Of a DNA stretch of 64,000 bases, positions 58,978 through 64,000 are shown one piece after another. The position numbers and the translations under genes are program-made. The DNA is taken from contig NC_087080.1 in assembly GCF_026151205.1 (NCBI RefSeq), forward strand, positions 1,187,268 to 1,251,267. Reading direction: 5' to 3'. Origin of the DNA: Bolinopsis microptera. Taxonomy: Eukaryota > Ctenophora > Tentaculata > Lobata > Bolinopsidae. Numbering within the stretch: the first letter of the stretch is position 1; each line of letters begins with the position of its first letter. The notes below the pieces were generated by a model, which was given only the letters and a program-made list of their open reading frames with translations, ran no database searches and was not told where the DNA came from.

Positions 58978-59225
58978 GTAAGTTATTAGTTAATACCTTA
59001 CTTTATATAATCAACAAACATTCTCAGTAAGTTAATATCTTACTTTATGCATTTAACAAAAATCCTCAGTAAGTTATTAGTTAAAACCTTACTTTGTATA
59101 ATTAACAAACATCTTTAGTTTAGTAAGTTAATACCTTACTTTATATAAAGATTTAATTAACAAATACCCTCAGTAAATTAATGCCTTACTTTATATAATT
59201 AACAAACATTCTCAGTAAGTTTATA
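58972..59225 (+). repeat. Tandem repeat seeded on the exon B splice donor
   Basis: CTCAGTAAGTTA, the end of exon B with its donor, recurs with GT at 58978, 59027, 59069, 59123, 59173 and 59215, each followed by TACTTTATATAAT-like sequence. The period is about 42-54 bases. Confidence 0.85.
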
Positions 59226-59615
59226 CCTATATAACTTACTTACTATAATTCATTTTTTTAAAGTAATAGGAAATGTGAATGCCTATCATGGCTTTTTAGA
59301 TGTCATATCTCACTTCTAATCATCTCGCTACGTAACTGAACTTAATATTCTGTTTAATGTGAGAAAGGTAGTTTGTCCGTGATGTTTAAATATTTATTGG
59401 ATATTGGATATTGGATATTATTACCACTGGCACAGGAACCACTAATTTGCAGTTAAAAACGCATTATATTCCGAGACTTTTCTGAGTAATACTGCAAAAT
59501 TTAACATAAAGTCGCAGACTCTAGACAGCAAATTATTTCGCAACATGAAATGCAAAGCTCGTGTCTCGGAGAGTTGATTAATTGGTTGCAACTTGTGTTG
59601 TAAGGTTTGGTAGTA

Positions 59616-59730
59616 TTGTGGGGGGGGGGGGGGGGGGGGCGGGGGGCACAGTGCAGTGGGCAATCTAATAGGGCATTATGACTTTTGCCTTTTTATGCCT
59701 CGGGGGGGGGGGGGGGGGGGGGGGGGGCGT
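59616..59730. repeat. Two long G-tracts
   Basis: Runs of about 18 and 25 G at roughly 59621-59639 and 59702-59727 flank GCACAGTGCAGTGGGC. They resemble the G-rich subterminal regions of the hAT element at 33.2 kb, but no inverted termini are clear. Confidence 0.55.
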
Positions 59731-59819
59731 TGATTCTTGTAATGGTGTGACACAATGTTATACCTACTTTATTTATTTACAATATATTAACATAATAATT
59801 TATTGTAATCGTGAGAGAA

Positions 59820-61217
59820 GGTACCTTACCTTACATTTGATACCTTTGATCTGCTTCGTCGAAACTCGACAGGCCATCAGAGTTGCTGACCACCCCAGAG
59901 AGAAGATGCCTCTCGATCGTTACGCCAGTCCAGTATAGAATTGGAGTTCGGTGATGTGAAGCCCCGGATTGGCGGTTTATCCGGCAAGGAAAGCATGAAT
60001 GCCGTCATATGATGCTTGAAGCCATCATGTTTGGAGACTGCACGTATGTGCGAAGGTATACAGTTCCAGAGTCTGGGACCCATTACACCAAATGATGTTT
60101 CATATAGAGTCTGGTGAGCAGCTGAGCTTTTTGTACGAACAGCTGGAACCTTAGCAAGGGTACCCAATCGTGGATTTACTGTGAACTGTACTTCAAGGTC
60201 GTTGGATGTGAAACCATGTAGGATTTTCCACATGTGCATGACAATGTAACGTTCTCTGCGCCTCTGAAGTGACATGAGGGACAGGGTTTTTAGGCGATCC
60301 CAATAATGGAGATGCTGTAAACCATGGATCTTTGAAGTGAAAGTTCTTTGTACACTTTCAAGCTCCTGAATTTCATACACTTTCGCCGGATTCCACAGAG
60401 GAGAGCAATACTCTAAGTGGCTACGGACTAGTGACTTGTATAGTGTTAACATAACACCAGTATTGCGAGAGTGGAAGACACTGAATACCCATGCTGCCAT
60501 CTTCCTCGCTTTATCACAACTAGATCGTATGTGTGATGTCCAGGACGTATCACTGGATACTGTTATACCGAGATCACGGAGCTGATCCACAGGACTGAGT
60601 ATAGTACCAGTTGATGTTCTGTATTGGAACTGTTCATGGACAAAAGGAAGCTCATAGAGAGGATTACGTTTGTTGGCAAGATGGCATATGTACTCAAACT
60701 TATCCTCATGTAGTGCCATGTTGTTTCTTGATGACCACTCAGTGACTTTGTCAAGATCAGACTGAAGCTCAGTAACATTATGTGAATCACTGATGGATCT
60801 GCAAATTCTTGTGTCGTCAGCGAAACATCTTAACGTTGAATGCAACACGCAGCTAGCAATGTCATTAATGAATATTAAAAACAGTATGGGACCTAAAACT
60901 GTTCCTTGGGGGACACCACTCATAATAAGAGCAATGATAGACATGTGACCATCTACAACAACTTGTTGACTTCTATTTGTAAGAAATGACTCGATCCAGA
61001 TGATGATTTTGGGATGAAAACCATATAGCTGCAGTTTTTTGATAAGAATTTGATGATCTACTTTATCAAAGGCCTTGGCATAATCCAAGTATATAGCGTC
61101 CATGTCGTCACCATTTGATAACGCCTCGATGATGTCATCAAAATGATGAAGCAGCTGAGTGAGACAACTTTTCCCCGATCGGAAGCCATGCTGTTTGCTA
61201 TTGAGGTAAGTATACAA
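59820..61217 (-). mobile_element. 5'-truncated CR1/L2-like non-LTR retrotransposon
   Basis: Only the reverse transcriptase from the region before motif A, and the C-terminus, remain. The 3' end has a short (GGTAA)n-type tail at about 59821-59838 and no long A-tail, as is usual in CR1/L2-like elements. 5' truncation is typical of LINE insertion. Confidence 0.85.
59877..61217 (-). pseudogene. Reverse transcriptase fragment of a CR1/L2-like LINE
   Basis: 446 residues in an open frame. QHGFRSGKSC opens the preserved part, motif A is YLDYAKAFDKVDH (43-55), motif B GVPQGTVLGP (101-110), motif C FADD (132-135). The thumb and C-terminal region include CSPLWNPA and FGVMGPRLWNCIP, typical of animal LINEs. 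The fingers region and the apurinic-type endonuclease that should precede it are missing, so the fragment cannot move on its own. The open frame over 1.3 kb indicates a young copy. Confidence 0.9.
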
Positions 61218-61297
61218 CTTAATTCTTTATATAGTTTAAATATTTCACAATCTTACAACTGGATAGTAGGTCGAGAGCTTATTGTTCTTTTGGCAGT

Positions 61298-61577
61298 AGG
61301 ATACAGTGGGACACAGTGGGACACAGTGGGACACAGTGGGGCACAGTGGGACACAGTGGGACACAGTGGGACACAGTAGGATACAGTGGGACACAGTGGG
61401 ACACAGTGGGACACAGTGGGACACGGTGGGACACAGTGGGACACAGTGGGACACAGTGGGACACAGTGGGACACAGTGGGACACAGTGGGGCACAGTGGG
61501 ACACAGTGGGACACAGTGGGACACAGTGGGACACGGTGGGACACAGTGGGACACAGTGGGGTACGGTGGGACACAGC
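61298..61577. repeat. 10-bp minisatellite GGGACACAGT, about 28 units
   Basis: Units are nearly invariant; variants are GGGGCACAGT, GGGACACGGT and AGGATACAGT. With a 10-base unit, long frames stay open in several phases on both strands, none of which I take as coding. Confidence 0.93.
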
Positions 61578-61579
61578 AT

Positions 61580-61925
61580 CGTCCTACTAAGGGGAACTCT
61601 GACCAACTTTCTAATTCATATAGTGTTTTCTATAAGTAATTAAATAAGTAATTTTAAGTTATAATAAGTAATTTGTTGCTAAGTTGTTGTAAGTAATTTG
61701 TTACAATGCATACTTCAATACGACTAAGGTTAATGTTTTACATTTCTGACATTTTTCAAAGAATGAGTAATGAATTTTAAGTATTGTGAATGTTTTGTCT
61801 AGCCGACCAGGTGCACTTTTTCTTTGTTGAATCTTTTTTTTATTCATGAAAATGCACCTTGACTATACTGTGGTTATTGTTTGACCCTGTCAGTGAGTGT
61901 TTATAATACAATAATACCTTGTTTA
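61580..61925. other. No gene recognised
   Basis: AT-rich, with TAAGTAATTT-like short repeats at 61636-61700. Confidence 0.5.
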
Positions 61926-61998
61926 TCATAACACGTGGTATGACGTCATAACACGTGTTATGACGTCATACCACGTGTTATGACGTCATACCACGTGT
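61926..61998. repeat. Alternating CACGTG and TGACGTCA palindromes
   Basis: Units of AACACGTG(T/G)TATGACGTCAT alternate for about three and a half copies. Each unit is nearly self-complementary. Consensus sites for bHLH and CREB/ATF-type factors are thus interleaved about every 10 bases. Confidence 0.88.
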
Positions 61999-62119
61999 TA
62001 TACTGGCTGTTGAGTGCCTCGGGTGAGCACGAAACTAAGCCAAGGTATTATTTATTGTTATTATTTTTTCCGGTTTTGATTGGAAGATGTGTAATGTGAT
62101 ACGTACGCATGATACAATA

Positions 62120-62432
62120 CTAGCAGGAACCCGTCTAACCCTAAAATGGTGTCAAGACTCAAGAAACTAAAACAATTATTACCTATTTAATTCGCGTTTT
62201 TGACACCACTTGGGGTACCAAATTTTGGGCTCTAAAACTCCTATTTCTTGGCCAATTTTTTATTTTTTCTTGCTGATTTGGAGGCCATTAAAGCATTTGA
62301 CCCAGTCAAAAAAGTTTCAGTTGTATATCTTTGGCGGTTTTTGCAGAAATTCGCGTTAAAGTTGATGCCGTGGTGTCAGTAAAATGGCACAGATAAATAT
62401 ATATATATCGTCTCGCTTTATATATAGTAAGA
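62120..62432 (-). mobile_element. Helitron-like element, copy B
   Basis: Nearly identical to 50202-50585 apart from a much shorter (AT)n run. On the minus strand it begins TCTTACTATATATAAAGCG after A and ends CCTGCTAG before T, the same borders as copy A in unrelated flanks. This independently fixes both element ends. Confidence 0.8.
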
Positions 62433-63624
62433 TAGTGTGTAACATAATATAGTGCGCCACTGTTATTTGTTTTGAAACTCCCCCCAGCCAGTCTGGGGTG
62501 ACTCGCAGTCTGTCCTCATTTAAACACTCTTGCAACCCTTGCGGGAAATTATCGGTTACCAGTGTCCACGACTTTTCGGGAAATAATTCCTGGAAAATAT
62601 TATAAACAAGACCTCCTCATATACGTCCTGCTCAGATTTGTTTATATTATCAAAGCTTTCCTTGGGAATAGAACTTTGAGTACCTCAATTGTGTCTTGTG
62701 CTATCCTCAGTGACCCTGTAAGATGGTCAGTCAAGAAAAATCCAGTCAAAACAGTGAAATTTGGGTCGCAGAAAGCTGAAATTCGAATATGTCCTACCGG
62801 TAGGACATACTCAAAATTTTCATCGCATCAAAGGTTTCTCCGGATATAATGGTTCCAGTACCTTGATAGCGACTTGTGTCACTCTCACCGACCTCACTGA
62901 TTGGTCACTGGTCACAATTTCAGTGAAAACCGCGACATTTCGGTCAAGGGGGGGGGGGGGGGGGGGGGGGGGGGTGGGGGGCGGCAGAAACGGTCCTCTT
63001 CAAAAATCTACCAAAATCTCTTTTTATATTGTGATTATTTTCCGTTTATCAAACTATAAACAGTGTTGTTCGTCCAGTTGTTAAGTTCATCTAACATATT
63101 ATTACCTTCCAAATGACATGGCTAAACCTAATACCATCCTCGCTAAATAGGTGAAAATCAACCTTACCACCATTCTCATGCTAGTTGTGGAGCGAATAGA
63201 GCGAATAGAACGAATAAAGCGTTGACCCTATATAGTATAGTATATAATATATTATATAATACACCTATATAATACCAGCGTGTCAATCTAGGAACAGCTG
63301 TTCTAATATCCTCTAATTGAGCTGTAACAGGTGTTCTAATTGAAGTTTAATTGACCTGTAATAGAGTAGTAAGGGCAGTGGGTCTGGGTAGTGAGGTAGT
63401 GAGGTTCCACCCGAACTCACACGCTATGTAACATGACCATGTAACAGAACGATAATATCACATGTTACCGTGTTACACACCACACACCTGAACCACGCCC
63501 ACGTGCCCACGTGCGGTGTGCACCACCTCCCCGGTGTAACAAAACACGTTGTTGAAAGTTAGCTCACTTTGCTCCACTGCTCCAGGTGGTTACTCGCATA
63601 TTAAACAGTTTCCACACCTTTATA

Positions 63625-63628
<4 letters not shown>
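62433..63628. other. No gene recognised; diverged duplication and a G-tract
   Basis: Segments near 62670-62770 and 62850-62950 look like old tandem copies: both their DNA and one reading frame (VKTVKF versus VKTATF; CAILSDPVRWS versus CVTLTDLTDWS) correspond. A G-tract lies at 62948-62972. Nothing is recognisable as a known protein. Confidence 0.4.

Positions 63629-63661
<33 letters not shown>
63629..63661. repeat. (CT)n microsatellite
   Basis: About 16 uninterrupted TC units. Confidence 0.95.
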
Positions 63662-63665
<4 letters not shown>

Positions 63666-63685
63666 GACCCGTATATTATACCGTT

Positions 63686-64000
63686 ACTTTAACTGCAGCT
63701 ACTTTAACTGCAGTTACTTTAACTGCAGCTACTTTAACTGCAGCTACTTTAACTGCAGCTACTTTAACTGCAGCTACTTTAACTGCAGCTACTTTAACTG
63801 CAGCTACTTTAACTGCAGCTACTTTAACTGCAGCTACTTTAACTGCAGCTACTTTAACTGCAGCTACTTTAACTGCAGCTACTTTAACTGCAGCTACTTT
63901 AACTGCAGCTACTTTAACTGCAGCTACTTTAACTGCAGCTACTTTAACTGCAGCTACTTTAACTGCAGCTACTTTAACTGCAGCTACTTTAACTGCAGCT
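63686..64000. repeat. 15-bp minisatellite ACTTTAACTGCAGCT to the window end
   Basis: About 21 units, almost perfect (one has AGTT for AGCT), each with the CTGCAG palindrome. The array runs off the window, so its full length is unknown. Confidence 0.95.

Noticed and set aside
61245..61643. Several long frames on both strands over 61.3-61.6 kb
   Set aside because: A 10-base unit without stops leaves many frames open; no start, splice or domain evidence.
63686..64000. CRISPR-like appearance of regularly spaced 15-base units
   Set aside because: There are no unique spacers, the unit is a simple minisatellite and the genome is eukaryotic.

Overview
The window is AT-rich nuclear DNA from an animal. 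It carries an intron-rich kinesin-13 gene, an intronless Tim9-type mitochondrial chaperone gene, a tandem family of C2H2 zinc-finger genes with SGEKP-type linkers, non-LTR retrotransposons, a hAT element, Helitron-like elements and very many minisatellites. TTAGGG-type tracts inside one element fit a metazoan. I cannot name the species. An early-branching or marine invertebrate is my guess, not a result.

Layout. 0.6-4.4 kb: a reverse-transcriptase element of the restriction-like-endonuclease type, with a 13-bp target duplication and an A-tail, itself split by a 581-bp MITE. 4.4-9.3 kb: no recognisable gene, small repeats, one MITE. 9.3-15.7 kb: 4.7 copies of a nearly identical 1.36-kb tandem unit. 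16.08-16.43 kb: a MITE with TTAGGG tracts. 17.1-28.6 kb (minus): a 15-exon kinesin-13 gene whose introns hold many minisatellites, several built on ACGT palindromes. 28.87-29.09 kb (minus): Tim9. 29.1-33.2 kb: no gene seen. 33.24-34.53 kb: a hAT element with an 8-bp target duplication. 34.76-57.72 kb (plus): thirteen tandem C2H2 zinc-finger genes, of which six are open and uninterrupted and seven are broken by frameshift, truncation or insertion. Mobile elements sit in the spacers: two about 1.3-kb mirror-motif elements, a Helitron-like element and small foldbacks. 58.4-59.0 kb (plus): two exons of a probable PH-domain protein. 59.8-61.2 kb (minus): a 5'-truncated CR1/L2-like retrotransposon. 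61.3-64 kb: minisatellites and a second Helitron-like copy.

The kinesin-13 (microtubule depolymerase) and Tim9 (mitochondrial import chaperone) genes are conserved housekeeping genes and show no functional link. The zinc-finger array is the accessory system of most interest. All members share an N-terminal module of two C2H2 fingers between PsiKxE (SUMO-consensus) motifs and a constant linker, followed by 2-10 DNA-binding-type fingers that differ in number and in base-contact residues. With the dense insertions around it, this resembles the birth-and-death evolution of zinc-finger clusters that repress mobile elements in vertebrates. That role is inferred, not shown.

All exon boundaries come from reading frames, splice dinucleotides and family resemblance; no transcript or database evidence was available.
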